A DNA stretch of 64,000 bases from Cerina sp048266425 (GTDB taxonomy: Bacteria; Bacteroidota; Bacteroidia; Flavobacteriales; Flavobacteriaceae). Location: contig JBLWZN010000004.1 in assembly GCA_048266425.1 (NCBI GenBank), positions 82,857 through 146,856 on the forward strand. Direction: 5' to 3'. The position numbers and the translations under genes were made by a program. Positions 43,605 to 52,399 of the stretch are shown here, in pieces (positions within the stretch are counted from its first letter, which is position 1; the number at the start of each line of letters is the position of its first letter). The notes below the pieces were generated by a model. The model saw nothing but the letters and a program-made list of their open reading frames with translations, was not told where the DNA came from and made no database searches.

Positions 43605-45449
43605 TTATTCCGAATAGTGTTTTAACAGCTTACGGTAATTGTTCAGTATCATAGATCGGCTAGCAAAACCATGGAACTTCCGCTCTTCATCCAGGACTGG
43701 AAGCTGCCAGACATCGGCCTCATCGAACATTTTGATAACTTGCATCACCGAATCATTTGGGGATACAATAAACGATGGACTAATTGATAGTATACTAACA
43801 CTGGTTTCATGTGTCGATTTTTTGCCCAATAGATAAGGCCTTAAATTATGACGGTTCAAAATTCCCCAAAAATGGTTATCACTGTCCACCACGGCCATTG
43901 TGTTTTGATCGCTGTTCCTAAATTTACTAAGGACCTCCGCCATATCGTCTGTGGTGCTGATTACCAGGGATGACGGGTTTATACAGTCTTTAAGCCGTAT
44001 ATGGGATAGGATGTTTTGGTCCTGCCTGGTCGTAAATATTTCCCCGCTTTCGGCAAGCTTATTATAGGAAGGGTTTATAGTAGAGAAAAACCGGTTGATG
44101 GCATAAGCTATGACGGAAACGATCATCAACGGGATAAACAGATCGTATCCACTACTGGTCTCGGCAATAAGGAAAATACCGGTCAAGGGGGCATACATGG
44201 CACCGGACATCACACCCGCCATACCGACGAGCATCAAATTCGTGATGGGCACGTCGGGCATGCCCATCATCTCTAGTGCAAAGCCGAATAGATAACCGAG
44301 AAGGCCTCCCGCGACCAAGGAGGGGGCAAAATTCCCGCCATTACCTCCAGAACTTAGGGTAATACTTGTAGCGAAGGCCTTGAAAAGCACGGCGAGGGAC
44401 AAAAAAATAAGGATAACCCATTGCGATTCCCCAAAATAACGGAACAGGCTCTCATGGATCAAATGCTCTACATTCCCTTGGTGGAGGATTCGGATATTCA
44501 AATACCCTTCACCAAAAAGAGGCGGAAACGCAACGCAAAGTACCGATAACATAACACCCCCTACTATGGCCTTTAAAAGTATTCTCTTTTTGAAACGGTC
44601 AAAAAAATGGTGCACCTTCTGTCCGACCACCAAAAAATAACGGGCATATAATCCGGTAAGTACTCCTAAACCAATGTAAAATATGACATTTCCATAATTA
44701 AAGGTCTCACGTGCCTGCAGATTGAACAATACATCTTCGTTCAAGATAACGGTAGACAATAAACTACCGCAGATAGCTGCGATGACCAAAGGAATAAAAT
44801 CCGTAAAAACCAGGCCGGTCAACAATATTTCAAAAGCGAACATTACCCCCGCAATGGGGGCATCGAAGGCGGCGGCAATACCCGCTGCGGCACCAGAGGC
44901 AAGCAACAAGGTGCGTTCCTTAAACCCCAACCGATAGCGTTGAGCATAATTGGATCCAATGGCCGAACCGGTCACCGCTATGGGGGTTTCCAGACCCACG
45001 GAACCTCCAAAACCTACGGTTACCGCGCTCTGTACGATCTGGGAGTACATTTTCGAAGGCTTTACCTTGCTGCCATTCGAAATGTCCTTTAAAACAAAGG
45101 ATAGTTCCTTCTCCTCATCTGAATGGAAGAAATATTTTACGATCAGGGCCGTAAGCACGATACCTATCAGGGGAAAGATGCCGTATACAAACATGCGTTC
45201 CTCAAAAGGAACATCGTTATTGATAAAGAATTGTATGTGGTGAACCAATACTTTGAGAAGTACCCCTGCCAGGCCTGCGCTGAGCCCTACAAGTATTCCC
45301 GACAAAATAAGAAACTGGGACCTTGACACCCTTTCACTGATCCAAAAAAGAAGCACTTCTATTACGTTGAACTTTCTGTACGGGTAATTGACGAATGCCT
45401 TCTTAAATTGTAAAAAATTGACGATCAGCTTTTTAACCTTGTATACCAT
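43605..45449 (-). CDS. ClC-type chloride channel/antiporter with CBS domains (copy 1)
   Basis: This 614-residue protein has the ClC core: TVGFGGSVGLETPIAVTGSA carries the gating Glu in GxEtP, SSGGNGGNFAPSLVAGGLLG gives the GxFxP-type motif, and GAMYAPLTGIFLIAETSSGY is also present. Two CBS domains at about 480-610 may sense nucleotides. It carries Cl- across the inner membrane, by channel or H+ exchange. The second ClC gene lies at 49,350, and the two sequences are clearly diverged paralogues. Confidence 0.92.
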   Translation of the reverse strand: MVYKVKKLIVNFLQFKKAFVNYPYRKFNVIEVLLFWISERVSRSQFLILSGILVGLSAGLAGVLLKVLVHHIQFFINNDVPFEERMFVYGIFPLIGIVLTALIVKYFFHSDEEKELSFVLKDISNGSKVKPSKMYSQIVQSAVTVGFGGSVGLETPIAVTGSAIGSNYAQRYRLGFKERTLLLASGAAAGIAAAFDAPIAGVMFAFEILLTGLVFTDFIPLVIAAICGSLLSTVILNEDVLFNLQARETFNYGNVIFYIGLGVLTGLYARYFLVVGQKVHHFFDRFKKRILLKAIVGGVMLSVLCVAFPPLFGEGYLNIRILHQGNVEHLIHESLFRYFGESQWVILIFLSLAVLFKAFATSITLSSGGNGGNFAPSLVAGGLLGYLFGFALEMMGMPDVPITNLMLVGMAGVMSGAMYAPLTGIFLIAETSSGYDLFIPLMIVSVIAYAINRFFSTINPSYNKLAESGEIFTTRQDQNILSHIRLKDCINPSSLVISTTDDMAEVLSKFRNSDQNTMAVVDSDNHFWGILNRHNLRPYLLGKKSTHETSVSILSISPSFIVSPNDSVMQVIKMFDEADVWQLPVLDEERKFHGFASRSMILNNYRKLLKHYSE

Positions 45450-45639
45450 TCAGATTTGTTTCGATTAAACACGCAATATCAAAGTTGGTGCAATTTATAG
45501 AAAATCCACCTCTAAACTTTACCCTAAGCCCAAAAATAAAGTCATTTCCTGTACCCCGTTCCTGTCCGACCTTAGTTGTGAAGATTTAAAGTGAGACACA
45601 AAAACCGCGTTTTCATGTGCAAGGCGTATATATACTTCT

Positions 45640-45647
45640 TACATTTG
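45640..45647 (+). promoter_or_regulatory. -7 element of aspS
   Basis: TACATTTG, a perfect TAnnTTTG, lies 30 nt before the aspS ATG. The weak -33 candidate TGTG (45616-45619) is 20 nt upstream and touches the GCAAGGCGTAT repeat (45619-45629), which occupies the spacer. Confidence 0.55.
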
Positions 45648-45677
45648 TTGCATCAAAACCAAGTATTTAGATTATAA

Positions 45678-47447
45678 ATGTACAGAAGCCATACCTGTGG
45701 TGATATAAGGACATCACATATTAACAATAAGATCACCCTCTCGGGATGGGTGCAAAAAGTAAGGGACAAAGGCTTTGTCGTATGGATAGATCTCCGAGAT
45801 CGCTATGGCATAACCCAATTGATTTTTGATGAGGAGCGTTCTTCCAAGGACCTTTTGGAAAAGGCAAGGTCCTTGGGGCGGGAGTTCGTAATACAAGTAA
45901 AAGGGACCGTTTTGGAAAGAACTTCCAAAAATCCCAATATGCCTACAGGGGAGGTAGAATTGTTGGTTTCCGAACTTAAAGTATTGAACAAATCCCTCTT
46001 GCCACCTTTCACTATTGAGGACCAAACCGATGGTGGGGATGATATCCGTATGAAATATAGGTATCTGGACATTCGTAGGAATCCGGTAAGGAACAACCTA
46101 ATCTTTAGGCATAAAGTGACCATGGAAGTCCGTAAATACCTTTCGGACCAAGGCTTTATCGAGGTGGAAACCCCATATTTGATCAAATCTACCCCTGAAG
46201 GCGCGCGCGACTTTGTTGTCCCAAGTAGAATGAACGAGGGTCAATTTTATGCCCTGCCCCAATCGCCCCAAACCTTTAAGCAATTATTGATGGTGGGGGG
46301 CATGGACAAATATTTCCAAATTGTAAAGTGCTTTAGGGATGAAGATCTTAGGGCGGACAGACAGCCTGAATTTACCCAGATTGATTGTGAGATGGCCTTT
46401 GTGGAACAGGAAGACATTCTCAATGTATTTGAGGGTCTTATAAAACAACTGTTGCTAGAGATCCACCAAGTTGAAATAGACAAGTTTCCAAGGATAACCT
46501 ATGATGAGGCCATGCAGCGCTATGGCAATGACAAACCGGATATCCGATTTGGGATGGAGTTTGGGGAACTTAACCAGATGGCCAAGCACAAGGAATTCGC
46601 GGTGTTCAACAATGCAGAGCTCGTAGTCGGTATTGCTGTACCTGGTGGAAATGTCTATACCCGTAAGGAAATAGATAATTTGGTAGACTGGGTCAAACGT
46701 CCGCAAGTTGGGGCATTGGGCATGGTCTATGTCCGATGCAACGAGGACGGCAGCTATAAATCTTCCGTAGACAAGTTCTTTGATCAAGAAGACCTTGCTA
46801 GTTGGGCCAAACAAACCGGTGCCAAAACCGGTGACCTTATCTGCGTACTATCAGGTGAGGCACAAAAGACAAGAACCCAATTAAGTGCACTGCGCATGGA
46901 AATGGCCACAAGATTGGGGCTGCGAAAAAATAATGAGTTTGCACCCTTGTGGGTATTGGATTTTCCACTGTTGGAATTGGATGTGGAAACAGGCAGATAC
47001 CACGCCATGCACCACCCCTTTACCTCCCCAAAGCCCGGACAACTGGAACTTTTGGAAACCGACCCAGGAGCCGTGAAGGCCAATGCCTATGATTTGGTCC
47101 TCAATGGAAACGAAATTGGTGGTGGTTCTATCAGGATCCATGACAGAAAGACCCAAGAGACCATGTTCAGACATTTAGGTTTTACGCCCGAAGAAGCTAA
47201 AGCCCAGTTCGGATTTTTGATGAACGCCTTTGAATATGGCGCCCCTCCACATGGGGGAATCGCCTTTGGCTTGGACCGATTGGTGGCTATCTTGGGCGGT
47301 CAGGAAACCATTAGGGATTTTATTGCCTTCCCAAAGAACAATTCGGGAAGGGATGTGATGATCGATGCCCCATCGCCAATTGACCCGTCCCAACTTGAGG
47401 AACTGCATCTAAAGCTAAACCTAAATGGAAAAAGCATTAAACCGTGA
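45678..47447 (+). CDS. aspS: Aspartate-tRNA ligase
   Basis: This 589-residue class II synthetase has an OB-fold anticodon domain at 1-110 (GWVQKVRDKGFVVWIDLRDR). The catalytic core has motif 2 (FRDEDLRADRQPEFTQIDCE) and motif 3 (GGIAFGLDRLVAILGG), with the bacterial GAD insertion domain around 300-420. It charges tRNA-Asp; whether it is discriminating cannot be told, though tRNA-Asn is present in the window. Full length and normal. Confidence 0.97.
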   Translation: MYRSHTCGDIRTSHINNKITLSGWVQKVRDKGFVVWIDLRDRYGITQLIFDEERSSKDLLEKARSLGREFVIQVKGTVLERTSKNPNMPTGEVELLVSELKVLNKSLLPPFTIEDQTDGGDDIRMKYRYLDIRRNPVRNNLIFRHKVTMEVRKYLSDQGFIEVETPYLIKSTPEGARDFVVPSRMNEGQFYALPQSPQTFKQLLMVGGMDKYFQIVKCFRDEDLRADRQPEFTQIDCEMAFVEQEDILNVFEGLIKQLLLEIHQVEIDKFPRITYDEAMQRYGNDKPDIRFGMEFGELNQMAKHKEFAVFNNAELVVGIAVPGGNVYTRKEIDNLVDWVKRPQVGALGMVYVRCNEDGSYKSSVDKFFDQEDLASWAKQTGAKTGDLICVLSGEAQKTRTQLSALRMEMATRLGLRKNNEFAPLWVLDFPLLELDVETGRYHAMHHPFTSPKPGQLELLETDPGAVKANAYDLVLNGNEIGGGSIRIHDRKTQETMFRHLGFTPEEAKAQFGFLMNAFEYGAPPHGGIAFGLDRLVAILGGQETIRDFIAFPKNNSGRDVMIDAPSPIDPSQLEELHLKLNLNGKSIKP

Positions 47448-47574
47448 ACACCTCGGGATTAAAATTGTTGCAAAAAATAATATTTTAAAATTTTTAATGT
47501 GAGCGCACATAGGTTGCATGCGTTCTCAAAGTTGTAATCGCCTTATTATCCATAATTACTAAAATTTAGAACTT

Positions 47575-49341
47575 GTGAAAACAAAAGTTCATAAAAAACT
47601 CAATGAGCTCGAGTCTACGGCCATCTGTGGTAATGATATTAGCTCCTCAGTTTTATATGTTTCTGCACTTGCCATTGCGTTTGCCGGTCAATATGCATGG
47701 ATAACGCTCTTGATCGTCTCCGGCGTCCTATTCCTTTTCAGAAAGATTTATGGAGAGGTAGTAGGTGCCCTGCCGTTGAACGGAGGAGCGTACAACGCAT
47801 TGCTTAATACCACCAGCAAATCCCTGGCATCCTTTGCGGCTACACTTACCATCCTGTCCTATATGGCCACCGCTGTTATCTCGGGCAATGAGGCCATCCA
47901 TTATCTACACCATTTAATCCCGTCCATGCCGGTAATAATCGCAACCTGTGCATTGTTGGGATTTTTTGCCCTGCTCACCATCGGCGGAATCACGGAATCT
48001 GCAAAGGTTGCCATAGGTCTCTTCCTTTTCCATCTGTTATCCATGATTATATTAGCTGGTTTTATCGTTGCATTTTTAATGCACGAGGGTTTTGGGACAT
48101 TTTGGGAAAACTGGAAAACGCCCGCCCAAGGAGGAAGTATCGGGATGGCCATATTTTTTGGTTTTGCGGCATCTATGTTAGGTGTTTCCGGCTTTGAAAG
48201 TTCTGCAAATTTTGTAGAGGAGCAAAAGCAGGGCGTATTCCCAAAGACCTTAAAGTATATGTGGGCCATTGTAAGTATCATCAATCCGTTGATGGCCATT
48301 TTTGCCTTGGCCCTCTTTGCGCTCCCTGTATTGCACAGCGATGCCTATCAAAATACTTTGTTGGTGGAAATGGCTTCCCATGTAGGGGGCAATTGGCTGA
48401 CCATCCTTATTCCAACAGATGCCTTTTTAGTTTTGAGCGGCGCGGTGCTCACCAGTTTCGTAGGCGTTTCCGGACTACTGGAAAGGATGACATTGGATAG
48501 GATTTTACCACAATACTTCTTGAAAAAAAACAAAAGGGGGAGCTCTTATCGTATTATTATCATGTTTTTTCTGTTGTGTATCTCGGTACTCTTCATTACC
48601 AAAGGGGAGGTAACCTTGTTAGCTGGGGTCTATACAATTTCCTTTCTATCCGTCATGGCCCTATTCGGTATTGGGAATATTTTACTGAAAGTAAGAAGGG
48701 AAAAATTGCCACGGCCAGAAAAAGCAACATGGGGATCGGTTTTCTTTGCCATTATTGCAGTTATTTGTGCATTGCTGGGGAATATTTCAATGGAGCCCAA
48801 AGGGGACAACCCAAGCAATTTGGCCGTATTCCTGGAGTACTTCATACCATCAATGATCTTTATCGCAATGATGCTGAATAGGACTATCCTTTTAAAATTC
48901 CTGATTTCCGTAATTCACTCCATTTTTAATCCGATACGCCGTTTGGTGTTTTCCATAGATAAGTCATTATTGAATACCATCAATCAAATAAATAACCAGG
49001 AATTTGTGTTTTTTACCAAAGGGGATAATATTGCTACCCTGAACAAGGTAATGCTCTATATCACCAAAAATGAACATACCCGGAAAATTAAAATTGTTTT
49101 GGCCTTGGCCGATGGCGAAACGGTTCCCAAAAACCTGCCACAGGAAATAGATTTTCTAGATCGGGAATACCCCGATATAAATATTGAGTTTATCATTGAA
49201 AAAGGAAAATTCAGTCCCGCTTTGATCAAAAGACTATCCGAAAGATGGCATACCCCTATCAACTTTATGTTTATCGGTTCCCCCAGTGATAAATTCCCTT
49301 ACAAGATCGAGGAACTGGGCGGCGTAAGGTTAATCATTTAA
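47575..49341 (+). CDS. APC-superfamily amino acid permease with cytoplasmic C-terminal domain
   Basis: The product is 588 residues from GTG 47575. About 12 membrane helices follow a short cytoplasmic start (ICGNDISSSVLYVSALAIAF is the first APC helix with its substrate-binding unwinding). Residues about 460-588 form a soluble tail (FFTKGDNIATLNKVMLYITK, RKIKIVLALADGETVP) that looks like a Usp- or Rossmann-like regulatory domain. The substrate is unknown. The stop is 8 nt before the second ClC gene, so transport of an amino acid and of chloride may be linked in one operon. Confidence 0.85.
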   Translation: MKTKVHKKLNELESTAICGNDISSSVLYVSALAIAFAGQYAWITLLIVSGVLFLFRKIYGEVVGALPLNGGAYNALLNTTSKSLASFAATLTILSYMATAVISGNEAIHYLHHLIPSMPVIIATCALLGFFALLTIGGITESAKVAIGLFLFHLLSMIILAGFIVAFLMHEGFGTFWENWKTPAQGGSIGMAIFFGFAASMLGVSGFESSANFVEEQKQGVFPKTLKYMWAIVSIINPLMAIFALALFALPVLHSDAYQNTLLVEMASHVGGNWLTILIPTDAFLVLSGAVLTSFVGVSGLLERMTLDRILPQYFLKKNKRGSSYRIIIMFFLLCISVLFITKGEVTLLAGVYTISFLSVMALFGIGNILLKVRREKLPRPEKATWGSVFFAIIAVICALLGNISMEPKGDNPSNLAVFLEYFIPSMIFIAMMLNRTILLKFLISVIHSIFNPIRRLVFSIDKSLLNTINQINNQEFVFFTKGDNIATLNKVMLYITKNEHTRKIKIVLALADGETVPKNLPQEIDFLDREYPDINIEFIIEKGKFSPALIKRLSERWHTPINFMFIGSPSDKFPYKIEELGGVRLII

Positions 49342-49349
49342 AGCGATCC

Positions 49350-51140
49350 ATGAGAAAGTCAAGAATTCTATTTCATAGATTTCTAAAATGGAGGTACCGA
49401 CATGTTTCCAACCAACAATTTGTAACCATTGTTAGTGCAATAATTGGGTTGCTGGCTGGACTTGGGGCGGTAGCGCTTAAGAATGGAACCCATTTTATCC
49501 AGGAACTGCTCGAAGGTAATATCATAGGGGAATTCCACCGGGTCTACTATTTTGTTTTCCCAATAATAGGGTTGTTCCTGGTGTTGATGACCATCAAATT
49601 CGTTATCAAGAAAAAAGTAGGCCATGGCATACCCTCCACCCTTTTTGCCATTTCGAAACAAAAAGGAATTATGCCACGGCACCAAATGTGGGCCTCCTTG
49701 ATCACGGCTCCCATTACGGTAGGGTTTGGAGGGTCGGTAGGGCTAGAAGGGCCCACGGTGGCGACGGGGGCAGCACTGGGATCCAATTTTGCCCGTTTTT
49801 TTCATTTAAACCAGACCACCCGTACCCTCATGATCGGTGCGGCAGCGGCAGGGGCCATGTCCGCCATATTCAAGGCTCCGATCGCAGGAATACTTTTCGC
49901 GGTAGAGATCTTAAGCCTAGATCTTACCCTTGCATCCATGATCCCTTTGATTCTTGCCTCTATAACTGCCGTCCTTACCACCTATTTCTTTATGGGGGAC
50001 GATGTATTGCTGCACTTTCAACTCAAGGACAAATTTGAGCTGGAGGAGGTTTTCCTCTATGTGTTGTTAGGGGTCGTATCTGCCGCTATTTCCATCTATT
50101 TTAGCAAGATGTACTTTTGGATAAGTGAATATTTTGAAAGTATTGCAAATCCATATAAACGATGGGCGATCGGTGGTGTTTTGATCGGATTGATCGTCTA
50201 TTTTATCCCTCCTCTTTTTGGGGAAGGTTACGAGGTGGTCAACAATTTATTGCAAGAGAACTATGCTGGGGTCCTAAAGTATAATTATTTCAATATTTCC
50301 TACGATCACGTATTGCTGGTTTCACTTCTTTTAGTGGCTTTGGTTTTCTTTAAAGTCATTGCAATGTCCATCACGTTTGGTGCTGGAGGCGTTGGGGGTG
50401 TATTTGCACCAACATTGTTTACGGGTAGCATTGCGGGCTATGTATGTGCCACCCTCCTTAATTACTCCGGGGTTTTTCCCCAACACGTATCCCCAAGTAA
50501 TTTTGCTTTGGTAGGTATGGCAGGGCTTATGGCCGGAGTTCTACAGGCCCCCTTGACCGCAATATTTCTAATAGCCGAACTTACTGGGGGTTACGAGCTG
50601 TTTGTCCCTTTGATGATCGTAGCCGCTATCTCCTTTATTATCACCAAAAGATACATCCCTTATAATATCTACGCAACCGAACTGGCCAAAAAAGGTCAGC
50701 TTTTGACCCATGACAAGGATCAGAACATCCTAACATTAATGCGATTGGAAAGCGTCATTGAAAAGAATTTTATAAAACTAAGCCCCGAAATGACATTAAA
50801 GGACATATTGCTTCAAGGCGTAGCAAAATCTACCAGAAACCTATTTCCAGTTGTCAATAAAAACGAAACGCTAATGGGAATTATTCTGCTCGACGATATT
50901 CGGGAGGTCATGTTCAACCAAAATTTGTACGACACTACCAATATAGATCACTATATGGTACACGCACCGGAAAGAATAATTTATGAAACCGATACGATGC
51001 AGAAGGTGATGGCCAAGTTTCAAAATTCGGGAGCATGGAACTTACCGGTAATCAAGAACGGCAAATATTATGGTTTTGTTTCCAAATCCAAATTACTCAC
51101 CGCCTATCGCAGGCAACTCATTAACTTTACGCAATCATGA
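49350..51140 (+). CDS. ClC-type chloride channel/antiporter with CBS domains (copy 2)
   Basis: This is a 596-residue ClC protein. HGIPSTLF, VGFGGSVGLEGPTVATGAAL (gating Glu in GLEGP), GAGGVGGVFAPTLFTGSIAG and GVLQAPLTAIFLIAELTGGY are all in place. Two C-terminal CBS domains cover about 460-590. It follows the APC permease after 8 nt and overlaps the next small membrane gene by 4 nt (ATGA). It keeps the canonical GLEGP, unlike copy 1 (GLETP). Confidence 0.93.
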   Translation: MRKSRILFHRFLKWRYRHVSNQQFVTIVSAIIGLLAGLGAVALKNGTHFIQELLEGNIIGEFHRVYYFVFPIIGLFLVLMTIKFVIKKKVGHGIPSTLFAISKQKGIMPRHQMWASLITAPITVGFGGSVGLEGPTVATGAALGSNFARFFHLNQTTRTLMIGAAAAGAMSAIFKAPIAGILFAVEILSLDLTLASMIPLILASITAVLTTYFFMGDDVLLHFQLKDKFELEEVFLYVLLGVVSAAISIYFSKMYFWISEYFESIANPYKRWAIGGVLIGLIVYFIPPLFGEGYEVVNNLLQENYAGVLKYNYFNISYDHVLLVSLLLVALVFFKVIAMSITFGAGGVGGVFAPTLFTGSIAGYVCATLLNYSGVFPQHVSPSNFALVGMAGLMAGVLQAPLTAIFLIAELTGGYELFVPLMIVAAISFIITKRYIPYNIYATELAKKGQLLTHDKDQNILTLMRLESVIEKNFIKLSPEMTLKDILLQGVAKSTRNLFPVVNKNETLMGIILLDDIREVMFNQNLYDTTNIDHYMVHAPERIIYETDTMQKVMAKFQNSGAWNLPVIKNGKYYGFVSKSKLLTAYRRQLINFTQS

Positions 51141-51403
51141 CTTCTAAAAAAATGAAGTACGCAATCCTTTTGATAGTGCTTGGATCCCTTGCATGTATAA
51201 TCTATGGCTTTACAATTTTGGAGCACGAACCCACCTTGGCCAACAAATGCATTGGGGGAGGCACTGTGGGCCTATTTTTGATTGCGATGCCCTTGTTCCT
51301 TATTGCTGCAAGCAAAGGCAAAAACATTAAGGACTATATGTTAAATGAAGAAAACATTAGAAAAATGCAGGGAAAAGATCGGGAAAAGCCTAAAAATCCA
51401 TGA
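51137..51403 (+). CDS. Small membrane protein coupled to ClC copy 2
   Basis: This 88-residue protein has two hydrophobic segments (YAILLIVLGSLACIIYGFTI and GGGTVGLFLIAMPLFLIAAS) and a charged tail (NIRKMQGKDREKPKNP). No family is recognised with confidence. The ATGA overlap with the ClC stop implies translational coupling and perhaps an accessory role in the transporter. Confidence 0.6.
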   Translation: MTSKKMKYAILLIVLGSLACIIYGFTILEHEPTLANKCIGGGTVGLFLIAMPLFLIAASKGKNIKDYMLNEENIRKMQGKDREKPKNP

Positions 51404-51454
51404 ATCTATCAAAGAACAGCTCCTGGGTTCCAAAATCGGATTTTGGGAGAGTAG

Positions 51455-51482
51455 TTGCATAAACAAAAAAATTATATCTTCG
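51455..51482 (+). promoter_or_regulatory. Candidate promoter of the cold shock gene
   Basis: TTG (51455-51457), a 17-nt spacer and TATCTTCG (51475-51482; one mismatch to TAnnTTTG) precede the ATG at 51518 by 35 nt. Confidence 0.4.
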
Positions 51483-51517
51483 TAAATAAAACATTAACCT
51501 TTTCAAATTTTAATTGA

Positions 51518-51712
51518 ATGACCGGAACAGTAAAATTTTTTAATGTATCCAAAGGATTTGGATTCATTACCAATGACGCAACAGGGAAAGACATTTTTGT
51601 TCATGCAACGGGCTTGAACGGGGTAGAAATCAACGAAGGCGACAAAGTAGAATACGTGGAAGAAGAAGGGCGAAAAGGTACGGTTGCCGCTAAAATTAAA
51701 GTATTGGGATAA
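51518..51712 (+). CDS. Cold shock domain protein (CspA-like)
   Basis: This 64-residue single OB-fold has the RNA-binding motifs GTVKFFNVSKGFGFITND (RNP1, KGFGFI) and DIFVHATGLNGVEI (RNP2, IFVHA). It binds single-stranded RNA and probably melts structure at low temperature. Slightly shorter than E. coli CspA (70). It is monocistronic, with its own terminator. Confidence 0.95.
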   Translation: MTGTVKFFNVSKGFGFITNDATGKDIFVHATGLNGVEINEGDKVEYVEEEGRKGTVAAKIKVLG

Positions 51713-51757
51713 GAAGGGGCAACTACGACTTCAACTACTTTATTTAGATCGATTTAC

Positions 51758-51786
51758 AAAACCCTCAGCTTGGCCGGGGGTTTTTT
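51758..51786 (+). terminator. Intrinsic terminator after the cold shock gene
   Basis: The stem AAAACCCTC (51758-51766) pairs with GGGGGTTTT (51776-51784), with one G-T pair, around a 9-nt loop and within a run of six T (51781-51786). Confidence 0.75.
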
Positions 51787-51853
51787 GTTCGCAGAAATCT
51801 ATCGCCATATCGGTTGAAAAAGTTCTATAAACCGAACTTTTTTGATCCAAGTA

Positions 51854-52303
51854 TCAGTTGAGATTTCTTTTTTGTATAAAAAAACTCTTAAGCAATTCCG
51901 TAGCCTCCTGCTCCATAACACCCCCGACCACTTGGGTTTTAGGGTGTAGTTTGGTGTTCATTGCCAGAAATCCCCTTTCTGGATCAGGGGCTCCATAGAC
52001 AATTTTGGAAATTTGGCTCCAGTATAAGGCTCCGGCACACATTTGGCAGGGCTCCAAGGTAACGTACAGGGTGCATTCCGACAGGTACTTACCTCCCAAA
52101 AAATTGGCCGCAGCAGTTATGGCCTGCATTTCGGCATGTGCGGTTACATCGTTCAATTGTTCCGTAAGATTGTGGGCCCGGGCGATTATCCTGTGCTGAA
52201 CCACAATTATCGCCCCCACGGGAACTTCCCCCTTTTCAAACGCGGCCTCCGCCTCCTGCAAGGCACGTTTCATAAAATAATTGTCATCAAACGGATTTTC
52301 CAC
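51854..52303 (-). CDS. tadA: tRNA adenosine(34) deaminase
   Basis: This 149-residue zinc deaminase has the catalytic HAEMQAI and PCQMCAGALYWSQ motifs (zinc ligands His, Cys, Cys; catalytic Glu) plus GEVPVGAIIV. It converts A34 to inosine in tRNA-Arg(ACG). It is transcribed divergently from dxs, with back-to-back promoters. Confidence 0.95.
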   Translation of the reverse strand: MENPFDDNYFMKRALQEAEAAFEKGEVPVGAIIVVQHRIIARAHNLTEQLNDVTAHAEMQAITAAANFLGGKYLSECTLYVTLEPCQMCAGALYWSQISKIVYGAPDPERGFLAMNTKLHPKTQVVGGVMEQEATELLKSFFIQKRNLN

Positions 52304-52329
52304 GCTAATTATATATTGAACTTAGTTTT

Positions 52330-52359
52330 CAAATGTACGTTTTTAGCACAAAATACAAA
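52330..52359 (-). promoter_or_regulatory. tadA promoter
   Basis: On the minus strand TTTG (52359-52356), an 18-nt spacer and TACATTTG (52337-52330) lie 26 nt before the tadA start. Its -33 element touches the -33 element of the divergent dxs promoter. Confidence 0.65.
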
Positions 52360-52360
52360 G

Positions 52361-52390
52361 TTGGCCAACAATGAATTTGCTGTACATTTG
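52361..52390 (+). promoter_or_regulatory. dxs promoter
   Basis: TTG (52361-52363), exactly 19 nt, then TACATTTG (52383-52390). The dxs ATG (52400) is 9 nt further, giving an almost leaderless transcript. Confidence 0.75.
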
Positions 52391-52399
52391 TATCCGAAA

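Noticed and set aside
52043..52399. 119-codon N-terminal extension of dxs
   Set aside because: It would cover tadA in antisense and the dxs promoter; Dxs proteins start at MRLLDHI-like sequence near 52400.
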